Assembly (NCBI GenBank): GCA_037367405.1
Contig: JAZKJV010005542.1
Location: 769,359 to 833,358 of the forward strand
Reading direction: 5' to 3'
DNA length: 64,000 nucleotides
DNA from: Ottelia alismoides
Taxonomy: Eukaryota > Streptophyta > Magnoliopsida > Alismatales > Hydrocharitaceae
Position 1 is the stretch's first letter. Each line of letters begins with the position of its first letter. The translations under genes were made by a program, and so were the position numbers. Positions 11,394-23,639 of the stretch are shown here, one piece after another. Under the pieces are notes generated by a model. It ran no database searches. It was given only the letters and a program-made list of their open reading frames with translations, and was not told where the DNA came from.

Positions 11394-12336
11394 ATGGGTA
11401 GTTGGAATATTGTCACTTTAAATAGAAAATCGATGGATATAATAGATACGATGGAAAGAAGGAAGACTCAGATGCTATGTCTCCAAGAGACAAATTGGGT
11501 TGGAGAGAAAGCAAGGGACATCGAGAAGGTAGAGTTTAAACTTTGGTATTCATGTAAAGATAAGGGTAGAAATGCTTTTGGAATGGTTGTTCATAAGGAT
11601 TTCAAGGAATGTGTGGTTGAGGTGCAAAGCTTTGGGGATTGGATTATTTTGCTAAAATTGGTGCTCGAATTAGAATGTCTGATTACCATCTCAATTTATG
11701 CACTACAGATTTATTTAGATGAAAGGATTAAAAAAGTTTTTTGGGTGGATATGGGTAAAATTATGTAAGGAATCCCTAAAAGAGAGATGATTTTCCTAGA
11801 TGGATATCTTAATGGACATGTGGCGAAGGATGCATCATGGTATGCTAATGTTCATGGAGGCCATGGCTTCGAGGATAGAAATGAAGAGGGAAAATTATTC
11901 TGGGTTTTGTAACAGCTTATGATCTCTTCTTAGCAAACTCTCTCTTCAATAAGAGGGAGGAGCATTTAATTACTTATAAGAGTGGCCTAACTAGAATACG
12001 GATAGACTACTTTAAGTTGAGGAGAAGAGATCAGATGCATTGAAAAGAATGCAAACCCAACATCGCTTGTTAGTCATGGATGTGCAAATAAAAGGGTTGG
12101 TCAAGAAAAGGGGGGTTTCCAAAATCACTAGAACTAGATAGTGGAATCTTCAATTGAAGCAATCAAGCTTTAGGGAGAAGGTCCTAGAAGACTTATCTTG
12201 GGATTGTAACGGAAATGCAAATGAGATGTGGGTGGTAATAGCATCTTGTATCCAAAGGGATGCCAAAGAGATGCTAGACGAGTGTTGGAAAGGGATTTGT
12301 CATAGACATTCAATCGTTGTGGCAACCAATCCCTAA
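11394..12336 (+). pseudogene. RTE-clade LINE endonuclease relic
   Basis: The frame opens with GSWNIVTL and continues with LCLQETNWVGEKARD, GRNAFGMVV and ISIYALQ, matching the apurinic/apyrimidinic endonuclease domain of RTE-type LINEs (GSWNVGTL, QETKWVG.KARD, NGVGI, ISAYAPQ). After a stop at 11766 the same phase gives FLDGYLNGHV (family: FIGGDFNGHVG) and VHGGHGFEDRN. Further phases give TRIRIDYFKLRRRD (family: QIDYLLLR) and a degraded end near 12330. The conserved GD of the catalytic GDFNGH box is altered. Reverse transcriptase is absent, so this fragment is truncated at its 3' end. The domain nicks target DNA in the live element. Confidence 0.85.
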
Positions 12337-12339
12337 ATA

Positions 12340-13749
12340 ACAACAATTAAGCCACAATAGATATATCAAAAATATGTGAGGTAAAATTTAGTACAAACAT
12401 ATTTATTGGTAAAAGTATGGAAGAGTGTTGAACACTGGGAGCAAGTCAGGATATATGTTTATTCTTTATTATTGCTCATAAATAAGGAATTAGGTTTTTA
12501 GTTTTGCTTATTTTAATGCCTTTTATTGATTTTCAATTTCTGTGGGTTTGAAATATATTCAATTTTTTTATGATTTATTAATTGTTTAATTTTTTATTTT
12601 CTGATTTTTTATTTTATGATTTTTTATTTTCATAGGTGTTTTAGTTTTGTAAATTTTTAATTATTTTTAGATTTATAAAACCATTTAACTATCTAATGTA
12701 CATAAAGAGAGTAAAAATTTCTTTTTGGATTTTTCGAATAAGGCAAACCTGTCAAAATAACAGTAAAAAAATATTCTTGGGTTTTAAATTTTTTTATTTA
12801 TTTATTGTAATTTTTAGTGTATTTTTATAGTTTTTATGGATTTTTAAAGTTGGAAAAATAATAACATACGAAAATAAGGGAGTTTGTAAGATTGATTAGG
12901 GTTTTAAAATTAGCTAACACTAGCAGAATGAAACTTAAGTTATTTTTAACATGATATATATATATAATAAAGAAAATTCTGGAATTGAAAACATAATTTG
13001 AGATTTTTTTAATATTGTTTATTACTTTTATAAGGTTTTAGGAGTTTTTTTAGGTTTCTATTTCGCATTTTTTGTGCATTTAGGATATGCAATAAAATGC
13101 AATATAAATTAACTAATGCAATTTTTGGTGATTTTCAGATAGATATTTTAAATTTTATAAAATTTTCAACTTAAAAAGGAAAATTGCACATATTTTTTAA
13201 TTTTTATAAATAGAAAATTTAATTTAAATGCCAAATGCAAAACATATATGATAGATATATGTTCTAGGCATCTAAGATAATGTTCCTATCATTTTTAAAG
13301 CTACGCAAAATCAATTAATATATTTGACTAGGGGCCTCTTTGCCATTTTTAGAAACTAAACATGCATTTGCTAATAGTTATACAAAATCCAGGGGCTAAA
13401 GATGAAAATATCCAATATTTAAATGTTCATCGCCTGGGATGGCTCAAAATGCAAATACATGAGTTTGGGGTCCAACGTGAAAAATATACTAAACTTAATA
13501 CACACCAGTTAGTAATTCCATGACTAAAATGAATAAATAAATAGTGGAAGGGGTTGGGTGCAAAATACCCTTCATGCACAGATTTGTATAGTTAAGAGTA
13601 CTTCACTTAATCAAGGAAGGCCCCGGTTAGATACTGATTCATGTAGGGTTGATTGTTGGGATTAACTAAGATCTAGATCTTGTTGTTTTTGTGCTCTACG
13701 ATCGTACGAGTGGGATCAAAACCAGAGTATGTGCCTGATCTGACGGTGG
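12340..13749. other. AT-rich stretch, perhaps a decayed gypsy LTR
   Basis: There is no gene. The base composition and phrases such as 'aggggcctctttgcc' (near 13330) resemble the U5 and mid-LTR parts of the gypsy LTRs in this window, but I could not align it end to end. It is the DNA into which element C inserted (target site at 13750-13754). Confidence 0.4.
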
Positions 13750-13754
13750 TTGTT
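13750..13754. repeat. Target-site duplication TTGTT, left copy (element C)
   Basis: TTGTT lies directly outside the left LTR end, and the same five bases lie directly outside the right LTR end at 41458-41462. Five-base duplications are typical of LTR retrotransposon integration. Confidence 0.85.
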
Positions 13755-16700
13755 TGATAACCGAGAAATCAACTGATTTAGGTGGATTAAATTAAGCAAG
13801 TGTCATTGTTACAAATTAAGAAAAAATTAATAACGAGAAAACAAACAACTGATGAATCAAACAGTCATATCGAGTGGTTTTGCTACTTTGATTAACCTGG
13901 TATAGCGACCAAGGTCAAACACAAGGAGCGCAATTATACAATAAGTAACTGATTCCACAAATCAAGGGATTTTTTGTAGTTTTTTGGTGGTTTTTTAACT
14001 TTTTTTTATTTTTTTAATATAAAACAAATATGCATAAGGAATAAAAATAGGCACAAACAATATTTTGTATTTTTTAAATGGGTCAAAAATAATCCAAAAA
14101 TCAAAGTAAAATTATTTTGGGGTTTTATATATTTTGTAGTATTTTGGTTATTTTTATATATTTTACAGATGTTTTTATGATTTTGTAAAAATCAAATAGT
14201 GACAGAATAAGAAAATAGTGCCCAGCCAGGTATGTTTTATAATTTAAAAATATATACAAGGCTAAAAATTCCAGGAAGTTAACCTTACGATAAACTATAA
14301 GAAAATATCTACAAAATAAACTGAAATCACAATTTTTGGATTTTTCGTTGATTTTATATAAATTTTATAATTTTTTTAGTATTTTACAAAATTTTTATTT
14401 ATTTATAAAGTATTTTTCAAAAAACTTATATAGAAGTTAATAGAGAATAAAAGGCAACCACAGTAATTTTTATAGAATTTTAATTTATTTTTCGAATTTT
14501 TATGTATTTTCCAAAATAAACTGGGACTTTTTAGGGTACTTTTAAATTTTTAATAACAGAAAATGTACGAAAATCAACAAGAAAAAATCACCATAAATAC
14601 TACATGCAATCAAAAACTACAAGTTTTTTTAGGCAAATTTTTGAGTTAGTTTCTTATTTATTCCAATTAATAAAGCTTGTAATTACCTTAAGTTCTAGGT
14701 CTTTATGGAAAGCAAGTATTAAAAGTCTGGGGGGCTCTATGCAAGTTGTCCACAAAACGCATGTGCGACATGTGAAACAGACTCACAAGTGGTGGTATAT
14801 ATATGCAATTTTAAAACAATAAGTTCATTTCATAACAGACAAGAAGCTCAAGAAAAATACTGCAAATATCTCACAAAGGCATGTGATACTACACGTGACT
14901 ACAACCCATATGGAATAAATGCAAACATAAAAAAACAACATCCTTACAACAAAAGTTCTTAACTACAATTTATAATTATTAGACTAAAATGCAATAAAAT
15001 GATATCTAAGGGAAAAAGGGAAATATACCCTCGACGCATGTGAGACGTTTGACTGTTTGATGGAGTTCTGCAAAAAGATCTGACGATGAGAGGATGTCAG
15101 GACCATATTGCTCAGATCTGCTACGCCAGTACAGATCTGACGATTGAAAAATATAGCAATGACGTGTGACTCAGATGTACTGGGGATCTGATCTGACCGT
15201 TACTAGTTGGTTGCGGGAGAATAGTTCGGATCAGATCTGGCAAAAGAAGGGTGATCCAACAACAAAGGAGGATGTTGGAGGAACTGAAGCCCGATGAGCT
15301 TCTGTCGTTCGTAAATGATCCACGGGTCTGATGAACTCGCGATGAAGCTCATCACCTTCATAGGGACACTCCGTGTCTAATGGATGGCTCCGATGAGAAA
15401 ATGGACGGCTGGATAGTCCTTGCGGGGTTGGTGCACCTGGAGGTGCTCCGCCACCTCAACTAGAGCTCATATTGCACCTCCTCGCATGAACCAGCACCTT
15501 CAAAGGATAAAGGAACTTAGAGGTGTTTCTCCGATCAGGTTATTACATGTAAATGTGAAGAGAAGCATCGAGGGAATGAAGCTCTGGTTCCCGGCCAATG
15601 CAAAGGAGGAAACTTGTCCTAATCCTTCTTCGGTGATCATGATAGATTGCACTGGAAGATGGAGGGAAAACAGGGGGTGTGATAAGAGTGGGTCGATGGA
15701 TGGAACGGGGCTGCGACCAGCTAATCGGAGCAAGTGAACTGGCGGTGGAGCTAAGAAACAGAATTGGAATGAGAAGGGAAATACATGGGACACAAGTGAT
15801 ACCTGAAGCTTCTGTTGGACTTAGCAACATCATGCGAGGTGGAAGACAAGATTTTGGCCTCGACTCCGGTGCGGGAGGAGGAGGAGGAGGTTGAACGTGG
15901 TAGAGGAGCTCTGGCCACGTCTTGAGCGAAGGCCAATCGACCACCAAACTATATTCCAAAAGGCTCCCCCGAAGACTATAAATTTGTTGGAGATGTCTAG
16001 GGAGGAAATAGGTGGCAAGGCATGAGCTATTGAGCACGGGTGATGGAGGCAAGCATTTATAGGACTCCTCTAGGGTCTGGAAAGATTGAAGGAGCGTCGA
16101 AACCCTTAGAGGATCCGGCACTTCCTAGGGATCCGTACGGATCACGGATCCTAGGAGATGAATCGGGCATTGAAGCAATGCAAATGGTGGTCAGACCTGA
16201 TCGGTAAAATGTAGAGAAATAGGTATGGCGACAAGGGAAGTCAGATCTGGTCTGGTGGAGGAGAAGGTTGACCTAGGTCGACGGACCCGAGCCAGCCAAT
16301 CAAAAATTCTAGGTCAATAAATCAAAGAATAATTAAAATAAAATTATAAATGAATTAAAAAAAGTGGTAAAAATGAAAAAAGTTTATTATTTTTCGAACT
16401 ATATTCCTACGATTTTTATTTTTTTATTAAATTATATACATAATATACAGTATAGGGTACTATGTATATGTATAATATACTTATGTAATTTATCCTTTTA
16501 TTTTTATTTTATTATTTTTACACATATATATATATATTTTATTTATTTAAAAAATTATAAGTATAAAATTATTTATATTTGATTTTTACAATGTAAATAA
16601 AGGTATTAAATGAGTATTATATATAATATACGCATATATGGCTTTTGTACAATGAACTTTGGAATTTTTTATTTTCTAATTTTTTTTCATTATTTGGAAT

Positions 16701-17389
16701 ATGTATATGTGTTTAAAATAACAATATTCATAAATTATAAATTATATAATTAAATATACATAGTTACAACTATACAAGGCACCCAAAAAGTCAATTTTTA
16801 TCTCATAACTCAAACATTTATGAAACCATCCTCCTTTCAAAGATAATTTAATGTATATTCCAATAAAGATTATTTTGGAAAAATATGAGTTCATATGGAG
16901 CCATAATTGATCTTTTAAGTTCTTGTTGTGTGGCTTTTGGATGAGTGGTTTTATTGGTATTATGTACAATAATTTATTACACAAGTATTTTTATTATTTA
17001 AAAAACATTTTAATATAAAACTTGTATTAAGAAAATAATTTGATGGGTTTTTTTAATTGATGAAAAAATATAGGAAATAGTAGGTACATAGAACACATAG
17101 TGAAGAACATACAAGGACCCTATCTCCCCTTACTTTATTCGTTGTCGATCAGGTCAATGATTGACCTTCTCTTTGGGTTTGTGTTAATCTGTACTTATAT
17201 CATAATTGCATCCTTCTTTATTTTTCATTTCTCGTTAATCTTTTATTTTTGGAAAATATGTGTTAATTATGTTATATTAACAATGGCATGCATAGTAATA
17301 ATTTATTGTATTTACACCTATTTATAGATATTTTTGCTAAAAGATAAAGATAAAATAAAAGATAAAGAACAAGAATCACAGATTCATCG
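13755..17389 (-). repeat. 3' LTR of element C
   Basis: It aligns with 38270-41457 in blocks along its whole length (for example 13755-13960 with 38270-38470, 16364-16500 with 40460-40590, 17060-17389 with 41120-41457). Element-strand termini are CGATGAATC (first base changed from T) and CA. A GC-rich island occupies about 15040-16290 between AT-rich arms. Within it a minus-strand frame (16121-15543) is conserved in the other LTR. The AT-rich arms hold no gene. Confidence 0.92.
15543..16121 (-). CDS. LTR-borne open frame, 192 codons, unknown
   Basis: This frame reads in the sense direction of element C inside the LTR's GC-rich island. The other LTR has a 150-codon frame at 39705-40157 sharing SSCLAT, HLQQ, SLVVD.PSLKTWPELL and LLSP in the same order, so the phase has survived in both copies. 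No domain is recognised; it is rich in Pro, Ser and Leu. It may be only a GC-rich stretch with few chance stops. Confidence 0.25.
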   Translation of the reverse strand: MPDPLRVSTLLQSFQTLEESYKCLPPSPVLNSSCLATYFLPRHLQQIYSLRGSLLEYSLVVDWPSLKTWPELLYHVQPPPPPPAPESRPKSCLPPRMMLLSPTEASGITCVPCISLLIPILFLSSTASSLAPISWSQPRSIHRPTLITPPVFPPSSSAIYHDHRRRIRTSFLLCIGREPELHSLDASLHIYM

Positions 17390-17403
17390 TCCTCCTATAC
17401 TTT
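17390..17403 (-). other. Polypurine tract of element C
   Basis: On the minus strand this reads AAAGTATAGGAGGA, directly before the LTR start. It is a diverged form of the CTAAGTATAGGGG tract of element A. Confidence 0.7.
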
Positions 17404-19730
17404 ACATTTCCTAGTCCCTTACCAAACACTTATTTGAAAAAGAAGTGAAATCGAAAATAAAAGTAAAGAAAAGAAGGAATCAAAGTTGATTATTAAACTT
17501 ACCTTCATAAAATTGGAGTATGGAGCTTAGTCAGACCTTTGGATTATTAGTTTGAAGGAACCTTATTGGGAAACAGGTTTAAGACTTGACATCCTTCAAG
17601 TTCCACCATTCTATGTTCAGGTCTCCTTAACAACCAAGTCAAAACAAGTCTACATACACGAACTCTAATGACTATGAATCTTTCCTTGTACTGTGTAAGT
17701 GATATGTAGCTCCCCATCTCAAAAATGGCAAAGACACAACATCGCTCAATAAGGTAACTCTAATCCCCCAGTCCAAAAACTCTTTCCTCGGGGAGCAGGG
17801 TATTCCCTTCTCAATTCAAGTACAACCAGCTCAAGAAGGGGGAATAGGGAGAATGGACCATGACTAGTGTAGCCACGTATCCTATGGAGCTTAACCAGTA
17901 TAGCTAAGTCTCCAACTGCAAGCTTTCTTGAGATGAGACTATGAAATACATAAGCTTTTCCTATTCACTATATATACTCCAACATGCATTTTATTTTCAA
18001 TTAGGCATGTCCCCTTTTTTGGTGTTTTTGTATTTTTGCATATTTTTTACATATATACAACATATCTCCAAGGTGCAATATGCACATAAGGAGTTTTTCT
18101 TCTTAAGCCAGTAGACTATCCCTCTTTTGAATTATTATTGCAACCCATAGCATCATGTCGTTAGACCTCAATGCTACTAGACCAGGTTGAGGTGCACATC
18201 CCTCTCTAGGGGAGGATGGGAGGTTTCGGCTAGCTATACTACCCCGTATGCTACTCCAAGCCAAAGGATTTTGCCTCCTCACCGCCTCATCCGTGTTTAG
18301 CTACGCGTAAGGTGTGTGTCCAAGTCACATAATTATCTTTGCGAATTATGTGTACATTGTTAAGTGTTCAACTTAGGCTAATCAACATGACAAGTGAACA
18401 TAGCCTAGTGGACTCAAAGAATTAAGTCGTTATGGACCTGAAAAGTCTTAACCCCAAATCCTATAAGGTCCCTCTGAAGTTAAGTGGATTAAGGTCTTAA
18501 CCAAGCTCCAATCTTCAAATTTATTCCAGACTAATTTAAATGTTAACCATGATGCGGGAGAATGAACATGCAAATATTTACAAAAAAACTCTTTTTGGAG
18601 GGAATTTTTCAAACTATGCAAATTTTTATGGAATTTTTTATTTTCAAAATTTTAGGTATTTTTTAAAAATAAATAAAAGATTTCACTAAGATATATACAT
18701 ATTTACAAAGAGGTATATGTTACGAGTTTTATATATAAGTGGATTTTATTTACATGATCTTGTACCGACTTTATTAAGAATACTAAAAGAATTTTGGAGT
18801 AGATTTAATACACACACACACACACATATAAACACACACAAGTGGTTTTCGTACCCCATAATTATTTTCCATTTTATAAAGCAATTTTGTAAACATTTTC
18901 CAAAAGGTTTTTTAAAATTATTGTTACAAACATTTACAAACTGTTTTGCAAATATTTTATTTTCATACAATTTTATAAATTGTACAGTATACCTAATTTT
19001 GATACAGAAAATAATATAAAAATATTTTTTTAAATAAATAATTTTAAAAAACATTTTACAAAATTTTTATAAAATAATTTTTACAAAGATTTTACAGACA
19101 ATTTGAAGACATTTTTCAAAATATTTTTATTCCAATTTTATAAATAATAGTCATGTTATTTACCCACTCAAAGTAAGAGTTATGGCTAATATGTATACAA
19201 TATATACGATACCTCCCTATACGTAGCTCAAACAATGTCCTTAGAGTGATAAGAGAGCGATGACGGAAGACATAACTTGTGTTTATTAGAGAAGTGAAAA
19301 GAATATTATACCACAATGACTCAAAATAATGAATAAATTGAACCAACAAAAGTCGGTGATTCCCCCTATACTTAAGATCAAGTACTCCTAAGTATAGAAA
19401 ACTATACATAAAAGGGGAAAACCGAGGGGTAGAATGTTCAAACATTACCTCCCATATACTTAAGGTAAAATATCCCTGAGTATAGGCAGCAAAAATAGGG
19501 GTAATGGGAAAATTAATAATCACAGGTCAAGTACCCCCTCTATACTTAGGATATAGTGCATACTAAGTATAGCAAAATCATAAGATGTATCTGGGGTATT
19601 ACACAAAATGAATGAGTGATATAGACAATATGTATCTATACAGTTGTGGAGTGGAGATAAAAAATCAGGTATGAGATGTAAATGATGTGAGTCAAGGAAC
19701 ACTTCTCATACAAAACGAATAGGGGCAACA
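17404..19730 (-). other. 3' untranslated region of element C
   Basis: No coding signal. The part at 17540-18560 aligns with 46300-47230 in element D (for example 'attctatgttcag', 'agtggcaaag', 'attcccttct'). Next come AT-rich DNA with a short CA run (18810-18840) and the purine-tract hairpins at 19200-19572. Long 3' regions between integrase and the 3' LTR are usual in Tat and Athila elements. Confidence 0.75.
19200..19572 (-). repeat. Array of purine-tract hairpins in element C
   Basis: Three clear copies start at 19362, 19449 and 19533, about 86 bp apart, with a degraded half copy near 19205. Each has the form (T)CCCCCTATACTTAGG, about ten bases, CCTAAGTATAG on the plus strand. The arms pair over 10-11 bases; the element-strand 3' arm ends in the GGGGG of a purine tract. 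The DNA between copies is unrelated. Confidence 0.85.
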
Positions 19731-20760
19731 TCAATTGTCAAGATCATGATCAAGATATGGCTTCAGATGTTGATCGTTGACTCGAAAGGTGGACTCCGAA
19801 GACAACTCAAATATGTTAATGCTACCACTGTCAAGCATCTTTATGACCAAGTATGGTCCCTTCCATTTACTATGTAATTTCCATGGAAATGATCTCAAGC
19901 GAGAATCAAATAGCCTGGCTGATGTGAAAATCATGCCATATCTTCACTTTGTCCTCATATTGTTAGCTACTTGAGAAGGATGTATCACTCAACTCCTCCA
20001 AGGCTACCAATTCTGCACTCCTCGGATCTCCTATACTCTTAGGATCCAATAATAACTCAGTAACTTCCCAAAGTGACTTGGGTTTGATCTCCACATATAA
20101 GTGGCATGGCTTACCATAAATGAGTTAGAAAGGAGATGTTCCCAAAAGCGTCTTGAAGGAGGTCATATAGGCGAACAAGACCGAGTCTAAAAGTTGTGAC
20201 CAATCCTTTCAGTCTGGACGGACAACCTTATGCAGAATAGTCTTAATCTCCCTATTTGAAGCCTTAGCAAGACCATTCATATGTGGATGGTCTGATGCGA
20301 CAACTCTATGGTCAATGCTAAATTCATTAGCAAAGGCACTTACCTTGTCATTGATAAAATGAGTACCCGATCATAAATCAATACTCTAGGTACACCAAAT
20401 TGTGAAGTAATATCCTTCCTCAAAAATTTGCAGACGGTCTTTGCATCTGCGGCTCGGGCGGGGATGGTCTCAACCTAATAACTCACATAATCCACAGTTA
20501 ACAAAATGTACTCAAATCCCTATCTTTTAGGGAATGGACTCATGAAATCGATGCCCCATGCGTCAAAAACCTCACAAAAGTGAATGGGATGCATTGGCAT
20601 CATATCTCTCTGTCCACAAGTGCCCATCCTCTGACAGTCAGTACATCTCTTCATAAACTCATGTTAATCCTTGAAGAGGGTAGGCCACAAAGGCCAGATT
20701 GGAGAACCTTTTGTGTTGTCTGTCTCCCAAAGTGAAGTCCTCCTACCTTAAGCTTGTGGT
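19731..20760 (-). pseudogene. Integrase of element C
   Basis: The C-terminal domain is clear at 19934-19731: LFDSRLRSFPWKLHSKWKGP, then FRVNDQHLKPYL, as in Athila-type integrases. The catalytic core, in mixed phases, includes WGIDFMSPFP, EYILLTVDYV, ARAADAKTVCKFLRKDI and FGVPRVLIYDR (about 20340-20570). The first acidic residue (WGID) and the VDYV box are visible; the D of the second motif (usually SDRGTHF) is present in YDRV but frame and stop changes break the protein. The family inserts the cDNA copy into the genome. Confidence 0.9.
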
Positions 20761-20949
20761 AGTAGGCGAGGACGCTATGGTGCTCCTCCTGAGTAATACA
20801 TTGACATCATACACTATCCCCTCCTTCGTGATAAAGGGTGGGATCCTCTCAATGGTACGACTCAGCCTTTGCGAGGAAGGTCTCAAGTCGCTTCCTGGAC
20901 CAACCTTGTGGAATTTTCTTGGCAACAAGATAGTTCACAATGTCAGCGT

Positions 20950-21400
20950 ACCATGGGAGCTAGGTGATAGCAAGAATCGCCTCGTCTAGGAAAGTCTCAG
21001 TGATAAGTGTTGTCATATTAGAATCCTCAAAATGCTCTAATCGAGAGAGTTGATCTGCCACCGCATTCTTAACTCCAGGTTTATCCCTAATCTCAGTATA
21101 AAACACTTGGAGTAGAAGTATCCATCTCGTCAATCCTACTTTGGCATCCTTCTTGGACATGAGGTATCGGATGGCGGTGTGATCAATATAGATAGTCACT
21201 CTAGATCATAGAATATGAGATCGAAACTTATCCATCGCAAATACTACATCTAGCATCTCTTTCTCAATCACAGTGTAGTTTTGTTGAGCGACATTCAAAG
21301 TCAGACTAACATAGTGAATGGAAAATGAAACATTATCCCTCCTCTGTCTGAGCACAGCCCCTACGGTAAAATCAGAAGCATCCGACATGATCTCGAATGG
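20950..21400 (-). pseudogene. RNase H of element C
   Basis: The frame 21388-21206 carries MSDASDFTVGAVLRQRRDN and YTVIEKEMLDVVFAMDKFRS, the start and middle of the gypsy RNase H domain (family: CDASDYAVGAVLGQR, YTTTEKELLAVVFA..KFR). The next phase (21199-20960) gives YIDHTAIRYLMSKKDAK, RWILLLQ and VADQLSRL. Catalytic Asp and Glu positions are retained, but the domain is split by a stop near 21204. It degrades the RNA of the RNA-DNA hybrid in live elements. Confidence 0.9.
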
Positions 21401-21599
21401 GAGATACCAATCGAGTGGCTAAAGGATAGGAGCCTGAATAACTGAATTCTTGAGAGTATCAAAAGAAGAAAGACACTTATCATCTACAAGGAACTCGGTG
21501 TCTATCACAAGCAAATCAGTCAATGGCCATGCAATTCGATTGAAGTCCGATATGAACTGTTGGTAAAATCTAACATGCCCCAGAAAAGACCGCAGCCGT

Positions 21600-22545
21600 C
21601 TCAGATTGATGGTGGAGTGAGATTCTTGATGATATCCACCTTGGTCAGATCAACATTCATGCCTGGAGATGATGCGACCAAGGACCGTCCCTTGAGTCAT
21701 CATGAAATGACTCTTCTCCCAAGATAAAACAAGGCAGACCTCAATGCAGCACTGAATAAATCGGTCTAGGCAAGCAAGACAAGCAACAAAGCCATCACCG
21801 TAAACTAAAAAGTCATCCATGAAGACCTTTAAAGAGTTGCCCACCATGTCCTAGAAGATGGAAAGCATGCACCTTTGGAATGTAGCCGGGGCATTACATA
21901 ATCCAAAGGGAATCCGTCTAAATGCATACATTCTAAATGAATATGTGAACATCATTTTCTCCTAGACTTCGGGTGCTATGGCCACTTGATTGTATCTCGA
22001 GTACCCATCAATAAAACAATAATGACTCTTCCCAGCTAGCCTCTCAATAATCTGATCAATAAATGGTAGTGGGAAATAATGCTTCTTAGTGGCTTGATTC
22101 AATCATCTGTAGTCCATACAGACCCTTCAAGAAGTGGGTACTCGGGCAGCTATCTCCTCTCAAGACTCATTCAAACTATGGTGATACATGTCTACTTGGG
22201 TACCACATGTAACGTACTAACCCATTTGGAGTCGAAGATGGGGTAGATAAAATTGACGCTCCACCACTTATATATGTCCTTCATGACTACATCTTGAAGA
22301 TTCAGATTCAGCCTACATTGGAACTTACATGATGTATTGGCGTCATCTTCAAGATATATGTGGTGGGAGCATAGAGTCGGACTTATCCCTTGGAGATCAG
22401 CTACAGTCCATCTTATTGCCTTGCAGTTTCTTTCAACAACCTCCATCAAATGATATTCTTGGTCTTCAATCAAATCTACAGAGATAATGAATGGTAACAC
22501 CTCTGGCTTACCCTCAAGGAATCTATACATCATGCTTTGCATCAA
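21600..22545 (-). pseudogene. Reverse transcriptase of element C
   Basis: The frame 22545-22192 covers the N-terminal part: AIRWTVADLQGISPTLCSHH, LEDDA, YPIFDSKWVS and VVPK, typical of Athila/Tat RT. The active-site box appears as VFMDDFLVYGDGF in 21847-21650, followed by CLDRFIQC and LSWEKSHFM. Between them, phases give the QIPI/FCFMDG-type block and the GLCNAP box in altered form (near 21880-22000). FMDD is intact but multiple stops remove function. Confidence 0.92.
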
Positions 22546-22554
22546 GGTCTTCAG

Positions 22555-23420
22555 CTATGGACATGTGGGAGCTGGAGGATCCGATCTATGAAAAGTCTGA
22601 GTGAAGGTGACCAAATATGCATGTGAGAACTCTTGCTGGATCAGTAAATCTGAGAAGACGGTACTATTGGTGTGTCTATCAACTATACTGGTTATAGGAT
22701 CTATGGAGATCAGACACGATAAATAATCATCAAAGTCCTGCCAATCAAAATCGGTGTATGAGCCCGAGGGATAAGAATCTGAATCACAAGAAATATATTC
22801 TGCTTCGCTACCCAAGTCACAATAATCAGCCTCTAAGGGGTCATGTTCCACGCGTACGCTCTCCGAACTCTCATCTATTGTCATTTGTGGCTCTGTAGTA
22901 TCTGAATATGTGACAAGAGCTCGTGAAATCGGATCTATCCAAATGGCTTCATCATCTGTAATCACAAAATCACACTCCTGGTGGATGTCTAGCTCTGAGT
23001 TTGTCATCTATTTTAAAATTTGCTCTGAGCAAGCTGAATCTATGGCTCTGATATCCTTAGTCGTCTCTATTTATATACTCTCACCCTCGACATCAAAAGA
23101 TACCTTCTTGCTATCATGATCGGGCACTGCCTTGGATGTGTCCAAGAAGGATCATCCTAAAATGATGGGGGTATTGATCATGCATTCAAGGATCTTCATG
23201 TCCAACACAACGAAGTCCACGAGGAATTCCATGCCCTGAATTGTGATGACAACATCCTTTAGTAACCCCATTGGCCTCTTAGACATATCTATCTACAAAC
23301 TGGAGAGATGCCCTTCTCTATCTAAGAGGGCCAAACTCGAATTGGTCAAGGAAGACAACCGGAGGAGGTTAATCGATGAACTGTTGTCTAATAGAGTCCG
23401 ATCGAACCGATTCTCATGAA
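22555..23420 (-). pseudogene. Protease and RT linker of element C
   Basis: A frame across 23400-23150 gives LLDNSSSINLL, LDREGHL, DFVVLDM and NTPIILG, the retropepsin pattern of this group. The catalytic D-S/T-G is D-N-S here and a stop interrupts the middle. The open frame 23007-22555 that follows is a 150-codon acidic linker leading into RT, a known position for variable sequence in Athila/Tat polyproteins. The protease matures Gag-Pol in intact relatives. Confidence 0.8.
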
Positions 23421-23639
23421 TGTGTCATCTGACAGAAAGGGCTCCTACATTAGGTCCCTTGGCTGGCAATCAGTTCTGGATGGTGAAGCAAGTAGCATGA
23501 GTGAGCACGTGAATTTCTGCATTGTGATTTCACCTCTTCTTCCTACAGATTGGGGTCTTCTCTCTGAGGTTCTTTTGGAAAAGATGGATATGCTAAAGTG
23601 CCTCCTGAAAAGTCAGCTGGATCTGAAATATGTCTAGAT

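Noticed and set aside
18717..19054. 100-codon frames on both strands in the element C 3' region
   Set aside because: AT-rich, Lys/Phe/Ile-rich and overlapping on opposite strands; no motif.
19362..19572. Rho-independent terminators
   Set aside because: The hairpins resemble stem-loops, but they recur next to purine tracts in a eukaryotic retroelement and have no following T-run.
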